From the NCBI GenBank assembly GCA_963699835.1, contig CAVOVJ010000009.1, forward strand, positions 1-64,000: a DNA stretch of 64,000 bases. The letters run 5' to 3'. The DNA comes from BM003 sp963699835 (GTDB lineage: Bacteria; Pseudomonadota; Gammaproteobacteria; Steroidobacterales; BM003). This document shows positions 26,160 to 34,574 of this stretch, one piece after another. A program made the translations under genes and the position numbers. The notes beneath the pieces were generated by a model. The model made no database searches. It was given only the letters and a program-made list of their open reading frames with translations, and was not told the DNA's origin. Position 1 is the stretch's first letter. Each line of letters begins with the position of its first letter.

Positions 26160-28092
26160 TCAGTCCAGATTCTCTATCTGAATCGGGGCCAGGCCACCGT
26201 CCGGTTCGAACCCGATAATACGCGCGTAGAAGGCGAGTTCCGCTTCGAGCGCACGCTGAATATTGTCTGGCCTGGCGAAAGCCATGCGCTTCGCCGGCAA
26301 AGGCCAGGTAGGCGACCGGGATCCCGCGCTTGCGCAAAATTTCCACCATGTGCTCAGATTGCCCGGGTGGCACCACCTTGTCATCGAGTCCCTGGAAAAA
26401 GATAACCGGACAGCTGATTTTTTCAGCATGGCGACTCGGTGAGCGCGCTTCGAAAATCGCCTCGCGATCGCCGTTCAATCCGAGCAGCTGGTGGTCGTAA
26501 TGCGATTCGAACTTGTGGGTATGCGCGAACATGCTTTCGAGGTCGCCGATGCCGTAATAACTCGCGCCGGCGCGGAACGCGTCGTGAAACGTCAATGCGC
26601 ACAACACGGTGTAGCCACCGGCGCTGCCGCCGCGAATGACCATACGGGTGTTGTCGGCAATGCCCTCGTCGGCGAGATGATGCGCACCGAAAACAGCATC
26701 GTCAACGTCCGCCTGACCCCAGCGCCCGTACAGGCTGTGGCGGTAGCGGCGGCCGTAACCGGTGCTGCCGCGGTAGTTGACGTCCAGCACGCCGATGCCA
26801 CGACTCGTCCAGTACTGGGTACGCAGATCCAGCGCGGGGCTGGATGCGGCGGTGGGGCCGCCATGGCACTTGACCAGAAGTGGCTCCCGCTCATTTTTAC
26901 CCGGGCGGAAACCCGCGTTGGTGGCGGGATAATAAAGGGCATGCGCGGTTTCGCCGTCGCTGGTCGGATACTCGACAGCCTGCGGCACCGCGAGCATCGA
27001 GGTATCCATGTCGAGCAACTCCGCTTCGCGCAAAATACGCCAGCTGTCGTTGCGAAGATCGAAATCGATCACCGCCATCGGCCGGTCCGCCGCGCCGGCC
27101 AGAATCAGCGCGCGGTCGCGTTCGACATGAATCTGTTCGATATGGCTATAGGGAAAGATCACCGGCTGGGCGCTGCCGTCTTCGAGGCTGATTCGATAAA
27201 GTCGTGAGCGCCCGTCGGCGATGAAACTGCCGACAGCGAGTGGCAGCTGGCACAGCCCGTAACTACGCATGGCGAACATCCAGTGCGGCTGCCCGAGTTC
27301 CGCCTGCTCGTCGGTGAGCTGCCGCACTTGCGCGCCGTCCCAGCGGTACAGGTTCCACCAGTTGCCGGCATCGCTGACGAAATACAGTTCGGACTCGCGC
27401 CATTCCGGTTGCAGCAACGCGGCCGGCTGGTCGCCGCCAATGCGACGCGGGTGGAGGGCCTGACCGTTTTCGTCCATATCCGCGACCCAAAGCTCCGTCT
27501 GGTCCCATGGCAAATGCGGATGGTTCCAGCTCAGCCACGCAAGTTTTCGCCCGTCCGCGGACAGTCGCGGCGAACTGTAGAAATCGCAGCCACTGACCAG
27601 ATCATGGGTACTGCCGTCACGCAAATCCACAGCCACCAGGCTGTTGACTGCCTCGCCGTCTCCGGAATGGTCCTCGCATACCGCGATCAGGCGGTTGCGG
27701 GCCGGGTCATGGCAAAGGTCCGCGTACCGTCTCTGGCCGGGTTCGGTAACGGCGCGGGGAGCGCTGCCAATGTCTGTCTCGTAGATGCGCTGGTCATCGA
27801 AGTTGACGAACCAGCAATTGCCGCCGCTCGCAAGATAAGCGCCGCCACCGTATTCGTGAACGGTGCTGCGTGCATTGAACGGTGCCGGCGTCAGGTCGGT
27901 CGTCTTCCCATTCGTGTCGAGGCAGACGAGTACGCTGCGCCCGTTTTCCTGCGGCCGGCTCTCGATCCAGTAACAACGGCCCTGGCTGAGGCTGGGCTGG
28001 ACCAGTCTGATGCTGCCGCTCACGATTCGCTCGGCGGTCACAGGAGAAGCCCAGCTACCGAACGGCGCTTCGGTCAGAATCGCCTGCTTCAT
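26160..28092 (-). CDS. S9 family prolyl oligopeptidase-like serine peptidase, one frameshift
   Basis: About 644 codons from the ATG at 28092, which overlaps the NRDE gene stop. A beta-propeller occupies residues 1-380. The alpha/beta hydrolase domain follows: VKCHGGPTAASS, DVNYRGSTGYGR, nucleophile IRGGSAGGYT, acid GLDDKVVPP and catalytic His GEAHGF. Near 26275 the frame shifts; the restored end reads NIQRALEAELAFYARIIGFE to the stop at 26160. No signal peptide is seen, so it is probably a cytoplasmic dipeptidyl/acylaminoacyl-peptidase-like enzyme. The frameshift lies after the catalytic His, in a TamA-proximal position; an assembly indel is likely. Confidence 0.88.
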
Positions 28093-28877
28093 GCTGTCTG
28101 CTCGCTATCGTCGGAGATCATCACGAATTCGAAGTGACGCTGTCCGCTCATCTCTCCATCCACATCGAAATGCCTCTCGCAAAACCTGACCTGCCCGTCG
28201 TGGGCAACTTTTATCACGGTCGTGCTGCGCGTTCCGTAGCGCGGGCTGACAATAAAACATGCCGACAGCATACGCTCGTACTCCAGTCCCACGCCGGTAT
28301 CGGGCAAATCCGCGTCCGCCGCAATCTCACGGTCGGCGAAAATATCGAACATTGCTGCCTCGTCCGGTTCGTCCAGTTCCAGCAAGCGCCTGATTCTTCC
28401 CGTTGCCTTGATGACCTTGGGCCACGGGGTATCCACGGTGTCATTGGAAAGACCATGAACGCCAGCGGACAGCATCGTGCAACGGCCGCTGCGGCTATTG
28501 AAAAAGTGTACGTCCTTTTTGTCGCCCAGGACCAGATTGAATCCGGCGAAATCCCGCGCTCGCGCGCGAAGCGTGTCGAGGTAGTGCTTTGCTGCTGCGC
28601 CGCCCCGTATGAACTGGGTAACGAGTTCTCCGCGCGACGGTGCGCCGGGCGGCGCCGGCGTCACATCGCGGATGTTGGTGACGGCACCGAAACGGCCGCG
28701 ATCGTCGATGCCGAGCCAGGTGCCGCCGGCCTCGATGTCGCGGCCGGCAAGCATCGCGGGTTCTCCGCTCCACCATCGCGCCGCCTCGGTAGCGCGGTCG
28801 TGAAATTCGTCGCGATTGCCCGCCAGAATGAGACGATAGCGCGGGTGGGCGTTGACGGCGAAGACCAGCAGGCACAT
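28089..28877 (-). CDS. NRDE (TANGO2-like) family protein
   Basis: 262 residues from the ATG at 28877 (MCLLVFAVNAHPRYRLILAG). The family signature NRDEFHDRAT lies near residue 22, followed by GRDIEAGGTWLGIDDRGRFG and VTNIRDV. The initial MC(L) is typical: cysteine 2 may be an Ntn-type nucleophile exposed after Met removal. Function is unknown in bacteria; TANGO2 is linked to haem or lipid handling in eukaryotes. It overlaps the S9 peptidase start and lies 14 bp from nudC. Confidence 0.88.
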   Translation of the reverse strand: MCLLVFAVNAHPRYRLILAGNRDEFHDRATEAARWWSGEPAMLAGRDIEAGGTWLGIDDRGRFGAVTNIRDVTPAPPGAPSRGELVTQFIRGGAAAKHYLDTLRARARDFAGFNLVLGDKKDVHFFNSRSGRCTMLSAGVHGLSNDTVDTPWPKVIKATGRIRRLLELDEPDEAAMFDIFADREIAADADLPDTGVGLEYERMLSACFIVSPRYGTRSTTVIKVAHDGQVRFCERHFDVDGEMSGQRHFEFVMISDDSEQTA

Positions 28878-28890
28878 GGGGCTCCCCGGA

Positions 28891-29817
28891 CTACCAGCTG
28901 CCGGCGGATGGCAGTCGTTGCAGCAGGGTGCCTTCGTCGCCCTGGTCAAACCATTCTTCTATAAGGCGAAACGAAATCGACACCCGGGGCGGCAATTTGG
29001 CTGCGCCGTTGAGGATGTCGCGTCGGGTGAACCAGCGCGCGTCCTCGAGTTCGTCGTCCTGCAGTGCTATTTCCGTGTCCGCCGCCTGAGCATGAAACCC
29101 GAGCATCAGCGAGGACGGGAAAGGCCACGGTTGCGACGAGTGATAGATCGGGTCGCGAATCCGAACCCCGGTTTCCTCATAGACCTCGCGGGCGACGGCG
29201 TCCTCGAGGCTCTCACCGGGTTCGACGAATCCGGCTATCGTCGAGTATCGCTGCGCGGGCCAGCTTGCCTGGCGTCCCAGTAAACAACGCTCGCCCTCAT
29301 CGACCAGAACTATGATGGCGGGATCGATGCGCGGAAATTGCGAACGCCCGCAATCCGGGTCGCTGCAGCACAAGACGTGCCCGCCGCTTTGCGCTTCGTT
29401 GCGCGCTCCGCAACGGCCGCAGTACTGATGCTCGCGATGCCACAACAACAGGGCGCGGGCGCAGGCGAGCAACGCCGCATCGTCATCGCCAAGCAGCGGT
29501 CCGGAGAGGCGCAGATCGGCAAGCTGGCCGTGCGCGGCAAGCTGCTCCTCTGGCAAGTGGCTCAGGTCGACAGCGAAGCAGTAATAATCGAGATGGCGGC
29601 CGAGCAACACACAGCGGCCAGGCTCGACATCCTGCCACGCGTCCGCCGTGACCAGCGCGGCGGACATCGGCTCACCGGGTTGCAGCAGGCTGCGGCCGCG
29701 ATGCATGGGGATCAGCCGTGCGGCGGGACCGCCAAAAATCTCGTCGATCTCGGCGAGATTGCGGCGCAGCTCCGCGGCGCGGTCGAAATGCTTTCCTCCG
29801 AATAAATGTACCGTCAT
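28891..29817 (-). CDS. nudC: NADH pyrophosphatase / RNA decapping Nudix hydrolase NudC
   Basis: 308 residues. An N-terminal domain is followed by a zinc ribbon (YCGRCGARNEA...CCSDPDCG), then the Nudix box GFVEPGESLEDAVAREVYEE (consensus GX5EX7REUXEEXGU satisfied). SQPWPFPSSLMLGF, the NudC-specific SQPWPFPxS motif, comes after it. It cleaves NAD(H) and removes NAD caps from RNA. First gene of a run nudC-NRDE-S9 peptidase-tamA-tamB with short gaps or overlaps. Confidence 0.95.
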   Translation of the reverse strand: MTVHLFGGKHFDRAAELRRNLAEIDEIFGGPAARLIPMHRGRSLLQPGEPMSAALVTADAWQDVEPGRCVLLGRHLDYYCFAVDLSHLPEEQLAAHGQLADLRLSGPLLGDDDAALLACARALLLWHREHQYCGRCGARNEAQSGGHVLCCSDPDCGRSQFPRIDPAIIVLVDEGERCLLGRQASWPAQRYSTIAGFVEPGESLEDAVAREVYEETGVRIRDPIYHSSQPWPFPSSLMLGFHAQAADTEIALQDDELEDARWFTRRDILNGAAKLPPRVSISFRLIEEWFDQGDEGTLLQRLPSAGSW

Positions 29818-29837
29818 CGCAACGATGAATTTCCGTG

Positions 29838-30323
29838 TCAGTCGAGATCGAGAGGCGCATCGGCTACGATCAGACCGTCCTCATCCGCGTAGAGATAGTC
29901 TCCGGGAGCCACGGCAATGCCGGCAATGTTTATCGTGACGTCGGCCTCGCCGCGATTCTGCTTGCGGCTCTTGCGTGGATGGGTGGCGAGCGCGAGCACT
30001 CCGAGCGCCATAGTGGCGATCTGCTTGCTGTCGCGGATGCAACCGTTTATCACGATACCCGCCCAGTCGTTGCGTACGGCAAGCGCACCCAGCAGGTCGC
30101 CGAGCAGGGCGCAGTTGCGAGACCCGCCGCCATCGACCACCAGCACCGCGCCGCCGCCGGGTTGTTCGAGCGCAGTCCTGACCAGTGAATTATCCTCAAG
30201 CACTCTGAGTGTGCGGACCGGACCGGCGAACGCGGCTCGTCCGCCATAGGATCGGAAAACCGGTTTTGCGATGCGGACGATCTCACTGTGCTGGTCACAC
30301 AGGTCGGCGGTGGCAATGTCCAT
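29838..30323 (-). CDS. rraA: RraA family protein
   Basis: 161 residues. The family core VVDGGGSRNCALLGDLLGAL, then GIVINGCIRDS, is the substrate/metal-binding region shared by RraA (regulator of RNase E) and 4-hydroxy-4-methyl-2-oxoglutarate/oxaloacetate aldolases. Length is typical of RraA. Which of the two activities applies cannot be told. Separated by 20 bp from nudC. Confidence 0.88.
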   Translation of the reverse strand: MDIATADLCDQHSEIVRIAKPVFRSYGGRAAFAGPVRTLRVLEDNSLVRTALEQPGGGAVLVVDGGGSRNCALLGDLLGALAVRNDWAGIVINGCIRDSKQIATMALGVLALATHPRKSRKQNRGEADVTINIAGIAVAPGDYLYADEDGLIVADAPLDLD

Positions 30324-30387
30324 GGCGCTGGTCCCTTTGCGAAAGACCCGTTAAGTTGCCATGCTCGCCCGTGCGCCGCAAATCGCT

Positions 30388-30960
30388 TTAGCGGCGGCCG
30401 CGGCCGCGGATGTCCTTAAGCCGGCAGCATGGACAGACCGGGTTGCCGATTGCCAGCAGGTCATGGACGTGCACGGTCGCACACAGTTCGCAGCGGGCGA
30501 TTCCGAGTTCGTGGTTGCGGGCCAGCGCATCCAACAGGTTCCACGCCCGCTCGAAGCTGATGGCCGACGGGTCGTGCAATGCGAGATAGGACTCGTACAC
30601 ATCGCAGAAGCACATCCCGAAGCCGGTATTTCCGTGATCGACTACAAAGCCCAGCCGGCCGTGGCCGCATACTTTCAGCAAGCCGGCGGCGAGAAACAGC
30701 CCCGCCAGCGTCGTGGCCTCCATCTGACGCACCGGTGCGCTGAGGAAAAAGCTCGGCTGACGCGGGGTTTTGCCGCGCCGGCGGCGCACGCTCGTGTCCC
30801 CGGCGGTGCGGAAATAATGGGCGTAGAGTTTGCGTATCCGGTCTTCGGATAGCCCCGTGCATCCGCGGATCGTGCCGGTTCTCGCCTCATGCGAGATCAT
30901 CCGCACCGCAAGATCTACCCTCCGTCTTTCGCCGACGTAACGTTCCTCGCTGCTGTTCAT
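30388..30960 (-). CDS. FlhC-family transcriptional activator
   Basis: 190 residues from the ATG at 30960 (MNSSEERYVGERRRVDLAVR), chosen for AGGGAG upstream; an in-frame start at 31029 is possible. It aligns over its length with FlhC: VDLAVRMISHEARTGTIRG, TGLSEDRIRKLYAHYF, an AWNLLDALA helix and two C-terminal Cys pairs (CELC and CPCC), the zinc site of FlhC. FlhC acts with FlhD as a heteromeric master activator of flagellar and other genes. No flagellar genes are in the window. The divergent gene at 31095 looks FlhD-like. The C-terminus is basic (RGRGRR). Confidence 0.75.
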   Translation of the reverse strand: MNSSEERYVGERRRVDLAVRMISHEARTGTIRGCTGLSEDRIRKLYAHYFRTAGDTSVRRRRGKTPRQPSFFLSAPVRQMEATTLAGLFLAAGLLKVCGHGRLGFVVDHGNTGFGMCFCDVYESYLALHDPSAISFERAWNLLDALARNHELGIARCELCATVHVHDLLAIGNPVCPCCRLKDIRGRGRR

Positions 30961-31026
30961 CACTGGTGGACTCCCTGTCTTCTTGGGGCTGTTTCTGACC
31001 GATCCTAGGAGTTTTATGTATTGGGG

Positions 31027-31080
31027 CAAATACCATAATTAGGCATATTAACCCAAATATGGTAAATATTTGTCCAAATA
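31027..31080. promoter_or_regulatory. AT-rich divergent control region with palindrome
   Basis: Between the divergent FlhC-like and FlhD-like genes. CAAATATGGTAAATATTTG at 31054-31072 is a perfect 7-bp inverted repeat with a 5-bp centre. A second, overlapping pair ACCATA (31032-31037)/TATGGT (31058-31063) is present, and CAAATA occurs three times (31027, 31054, 31075). The segment is far more AT-rich than its surroundings, as expected for a shared operator/promoter. The binding factor is unknown. Confidence 0.55.
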
Positions 31081-31094
31081 GGAGAATTGGCGTC

Positions 31095-31712
31095 ATGTCC
31101 GTCACCGAGAGTCAGCTGTTGCCGCCGGGTTTGCTGCGTGACCTGCAAAGTCTCAATTTCCGCTTTCTTCAGGTCCTGTGCGACCAGTCCAGGGACGGCG
31201 AAGACACGGCTGCCGTGATGGGGCTCCCGGCGACGCTGGTTGCGCGGCTCGCCGTGCTCGACGAGGATCAGTTGCGCGAAATCTCGGCCTGCCCATGTAC
31301 ATTGTTCGCCGTTGACTGGACCTGGCTGCTGCAGGCGGCCGATGGCATTGCCGAGGCGGTCGCCCCGCCCGGAGGTGTCGATCCGCGCTGCCTGAATCTG
31401 TGCACCGCGTTGGCGGTGTTCGCGGCCCAGCTGGCACGTGCCCGGCCGCTCGCCGCGCGCATCATTCTCGGTTGTCGCGACCGCACCGTGCGGCGCTTGT
31501 CCGGAGTCACGGTGGGTGCAATTCTCGATCGGGTCGCGGCGGGTGGCGTGGAGTTGCGCGTCCGGCACGCTGCAAATTGCCGGTTCTGGCCCGATCTGCT
31601 GCTGTTTACAGAGCGTGCCGATGCCGACCGTCTGATGCTCGCCCGCTCGCTGGCGGCGCAACTCAGCGTTCAGGAAGCGTGCCGGACGAGTCTTCGCGGG
31701 ATTGCGATTTGA
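31095..31712 (+). CDS. FlhD-like regulatory protein with long C-terminal extension
   Basis: 205 residues from the ATG at 31095 (AGGAG 10 nt upstream); the frame is also open to 31059. Residues 10-80 (LLRDLQSLNFRFLQVLCDQS, GLPATLVARLAVLDEDQLRE) follow the FlhD pattern: a helix with 'LN..YL.L.Q', a 'LGI....A..L..L...Q' segment and a following 'LV..F'. The remaining 120 residues, Arg/Ala-rich (ALAVFAAQLARARPLAARII), are not in E. coli FlhD (116 residues). Pairing with a divergent FlhC-like gene supports the call. Sequence similarity is modest. Confidence 0.5.
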   Translation: MSVTESQLLPPGLLRDLQSLNFRFLQVLCDQSRDGEDTAAVMGLPATLVARLAVLDEDQLREISACPCTLFAVDWTWLLQAADGIAEAVAPPGGVDPRCLNLCTALAVFAAQLARARPLAARIILGCRDRTVRRLSGVTVGAILDRVAAGGVELRVRHAANCRFWPDLLLFTERADADRLMLARSLAAQLSVQEACRTSLRGIAI

Positions 31713-32076
31713 GCCGCAACAGCCAGTAACCGTAGATGGCGGCGTTCAGCACGAAAACCCCGATACCTATCGCGATCTGTATTTCGCGTGTCAGTCCGGC
31801 GGGGTAGATCCACGCCAGAAGGTAATGTTCGATGAAACCGCCGGAGATTCCGGCCTCACCGGCGCGCTCGCGGAGTTGCCATTCCAACGGCGTCAACGGA
31901 CAGATCCACCCGCCGAACTCGATCATCACGGCCCACAGCGCTGCCGGCAGGTGCAGCCACACCACCCGATGCCAGCCGGCCAGCAGCAACAATCCGCCAC
32001 CAACTGCCCAGACGATGAACAGTAAATGGAGCACGAGCACGGCATCGGCGGCCACACGGTAGATCACTGCATTCAA
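31663..32076 (-). CDS. DUF2784 membrane protein
   Basis: 137 residues with four hydrophobic segments: LVLHLLFIVWAVGGGLLLLA, WLHLPAALWAVMIEFGGWIC, a third around HYLLAWIYPAG, and IAIGIGVFVLNAAIYGYWLL. The sequence WICPLTPLEWQLRERAG and the GGFIEHYLLAWIYP motif are characteristic of DUF2784. Function unknown. It overlaps the end of the FlhD-like gene by about 50 bp on the opposite strand. Confidence 0.85.
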   Translation of the reverse strand: MNAVIYRVAADAVLVLHLLFIVWAVGGGLLLLAGWHRVVWLHLPAALWAVMIEFGGWICPLTPLEWQLRERAGEAGISGGFIEHYLLAWIYPAGLTREIQIAIGIGVFVLNAAIYGYWLLRLKSQSREDSSGTLPER

Positions 32077-32172
32077 CCCGACTCAGCTGCGCAGCCGGAA
32101 CGCCGCGCTGCCTGTTAGAATATAGCGTTTTGCCATTGTCGGCAGAACACCACATCGCAGTGAACAACGATA

Positions 32173-33117
32173 ATGAAAGCCTTGGCACTCAAAGATCTGC
32201 GCAAGACCTACCACAATGGTACCGAGGCGCTGAAAGGCATCGACCTGGACGTCGAGGAGGGGGATTTCTTCGCGCTGTTGGGTCCGAACGGCGCGGGCAA
32301 GACGACGGCGATCGGCATCGTTACGTCGCTGGTCAACAAAACCACTGGCCGGGTCGAGGTTTTCGGCCACGATATCGACCGTGACCTGGAGGCGGCCAAG
32401 AGCTGCATCGGGCTGGTACCGCAGGAAATCAACTTCAACCAGTTCGAGAAAGTCGAGAACATCGTTGTAAACCAGGCGGGCTATTACGGCATTCCGCGGC
32501 CGCTGGCGCATCAACGCGCCGAGCGCTATCTGCGCCAGCTCGATTTGTGGGGAAAGCGCCGCGATATATCGCGCTCGCTGTCCGGCGGTATGAAACGCAG
32601 GCTGATGATTGCCCGCGCGTTGGTGCACGAACCACGTCTTCTGATCCTCGACGAGCCGACGGCGGGTGTCGATATCGAGATTCGCCGGTCGATGTGGCGC
32701 TTTCTGCGCCAGATAAACAGCGAAGGCACGACGATCATCCTGACGACCCACTATCTCGAGGAAGCGGAATCGTTGTGCCGCAATATCGCCATCATCGACC
32801 AGGGCCGGATTATCGAACACGATCGTATGTCCAACCTGTTGCGCAAGTTGAACAAGGAAGTTTTCGTGCTGACTTTGAAGGAACCGGTTACCGCGGCGCC
32901 GCACCTGCCGGGGTACCGGGTCGAGCTGACCGACCCGACGAGCCTCGAGGTTGAGGTATCGCAAAACGAGGGCCTCAATCAGCTGTTCCGGCTGCTGGAG
33001 CAGAGCAAGGTCGAAGTGTCCAGCCTGCGTAACAAGGCCAACCGGCTGGAGGAGCTGTTTGTGCGCCTGGTCGAGAACAGTGCCGACCACGACGGGGGTG
33101 CGGGACATGCTGCATAG
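32173..33117 (+). CDS. ABC transporter ATP-binding protein (YadG type)
   Basis: 314 residues. Walker A GPNGAGKTTA, Q-loop PQEINFNQF, signature LSGGMKRRL, Walker B LLILDEPTAG and the H-loop TTHYLEEAE are all intact. The C-terminal 90 residues form the usual accessory region of exporter ATPases. It overlaps the permease gene by 11 bp. With the next gene it forms an ABC-2 exporter like E. coli YadGH, substrate unknown. Confidence 0.92.
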   Translation: MKALALKDLRKTYHNGTEALKGIDLDVEEGDFFALLGPNGAGKTTAIGIVTSLVNKTTGRVEVFGHDIDRDLEAAKSCIGLVPQEINFNQFEKVENIVVNQAGYYGIPRPLAHQRAERYLRQLDLWGKRRDISRSLSGGMKRRLMIARALVHEPRLLILDEPTAGVDIEIRRSMWRFLRQINSEGTTIILTTHYLEEAESLCRNIAIIDQGRIIEHDRMSNLLRKLNKEVFVLTLKEPVTAAPHLPGYRVELTDPTSLEVEVSQNEGLNQLFRLLEQSKVEVSSLRNKANRLEELFVRLVENSADHDGGAGHAA

Positions 33118-33880
33118 GTGGCAAATGGTCGGGCTGTGGACGATCGTCTACCGCGAGGTCACGCGTATCCTGCGTATCTGGGTGCAGACGCTGGTGCCGC
33201 CGGTTATCACGATGACCTTATATTTCATCATCTTCGGCAACCTGATCGGGCGCCGCATAGGTGAGATGGGCGGTTTCGATTACATGCAGTACATCGCGCC
33301 CGGGCTGATCATGATGTCGGTGATTACGAATTCCTACGGCAATGTCGTCTCGTCATTCTTCGGCGCAAAATTCGGCAAATATATCGAGGAAATGCTGGTT
33401 TCGCCGTTGCCGAACTGGCTGATTATCATTGGCTACATGGCCGGTGGAATGACGCGTGGTCTGCTGGTGGGTCTGATCGTCACCGCGATAGCATTGTTTT
33501 TCACGGATCTCAGCGTGAACAACTGGTTCGTCACGATTTCCGTGGTGCTTCTGACAGCAGCGGTGTTCTCGCTTGGTGGGCTGATCAACGCGGTCTTTGC
33601 GAAGAAGTTCGACGATATCTCAATTGTGCCGACCTTTATCCTGACACCGCTGACCTATCTCGGTGGCGTGTTCTACTCAGTGCAGCTGCTGCCGCCGTTC
33701 TGGCGCGATGTATCGATGTTCAACCCGATCCTGTACATGGTCAATGCGTTTCGCGAGGGCATTCTCGGCGTCTCCGATATACCGCTGGGCCTGGCCTATG
33801 CGATCATTTTGCTTTTCCTGGTGCTACTGTTCGCGGCGAGCCTTGTATTGCTGAACCGTGGCGTCGGCATTCGCGAGTAG
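33107..33880 (+). CDS. ABC-2 type transporter permease (YadH type)
   Basis: 257 residues from the ATG at 33107, inside the end of the ATPase gene. Six transmembrane helices (LVPPVITMTLYFIIFGNLIG, VVLLTAAVFSLGGLINAVF, LAYAIILLFLVLLFAASLVL). The conserved ABC-2 motif ILTPLTYLGGVFYSVQLLP, then PFWRDVSMFNPILYMVNAFR, is present. It forms the membrane part of the exporter with the preceding ATPase. Confidence 0.92.
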   Translation: MLHRWQMVGLWTIVYREVTRILRIWVQTLVPPVITMTLYFIIFGNLIGRRIGEMGGFDYMQYIAPGLIMMSVITNSYGNVVSSFFGAKFGKYIEEMLVSPLPNWLIIIGYMAGGMTRGLLVGLIVTAIALFFTDLSVNNWFVTISVVLLTAAVFSLGGLINAVFAKKFDDISIVPTFILTPLTYLGGVFYSVQLLPPFWRDVSMFNPILYMVNAFREGILGVSDIPLGLAYAIILLFLVLLFAASLVLLNRGVGIRE

Positions 33881-33883
33881 GCG

Positions 33884-34574
33884 ATGTGCGGTCGGTTTGC
33901 GTTTTACTCTCCGGACGAGGCCGTCGTGCGCCTGTTCGCGGTCGCCGCGATGACGCCGCTGCGAGAGCGGCTACAATCTTGCACCGACCCGGAACGTACC
34001 GGTGCTGCGGGCCGATGACGCCGGACTGCGCCGGGTCGACGCGGTCCGCTGGGGGCTGGTGCCGTTGTGGGCCAGGGACAAGGCAATCGGCAATCGCATG
34101 ATCAATGCGCGCGCCGAGACGGTGGCTGAGAAACCCGCGTTTCGCCAGGCATTTCGTCAGCGCCGTTGTCTCGTTCTCGCCAATGGTTTCTACGAATGGA
34201 AACGGGTCGGTGACAAAAAGCAGCCCTTCTACATCACTCGCGAGGACGGCGAGCCGTTTGCGATGGCCGGGCTATGGGAGAGGTGGCGCGATCGAACCGC
34301 TGCTGATCCGGAAACCCTCGAGACCTGCACGATCATCACGACCACGCCAAACCGGTTGATGGAGAACATTCATCAGAGAATGCCGGTGATCCTCGCTTCG
34401 GAACCTGGCGCGGATTGGCTCGACCCGGGTGCGGAAACGGACCTGCTGACGTCATTGCTCAGACCGTACGGCGGCGATGGTTTCGTTGCCGTCCCGGTGA
34501 GCACGAGCGTCAACAATGCGCGTAATCAGGGTGCCGAGTTGATCGAACCGGCCGGCGCCGTCATCCGCGCCTAG
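33884..34574 (+). CDS. SRAP (YedK/HMCES) abasic-site protein, one frameshift
   Basis: The ATG at 33884 gives MCGRFAFYSPDEAVVRLFAV. Cys2 is the catalytic residue that crosslinks to abasic sites in single-stranded DNA once Met is removed. Near 33973 one extra base breaks the frame; the restored sequence reads YNLAPTRNVPVLRADD, then RRVDAVRWGLVPLWA, MINARAETVAEKPAFRQAFR, CLVLANGFYEWK and MPVILA, all SRAP landmarks. About 230 codons. It follows the ABC-2 permease by 3 bp. Confidence 0.85.

Noticed and set aside
24400..28092. A single 1230-residue S9 peptidase-TamA fusion
   Set aside because: The join exists only because the peptidase frame is shifted near 26275; the corrected peptidase has its own stop at 26160 and tamA its own signal peptide start at 26130.
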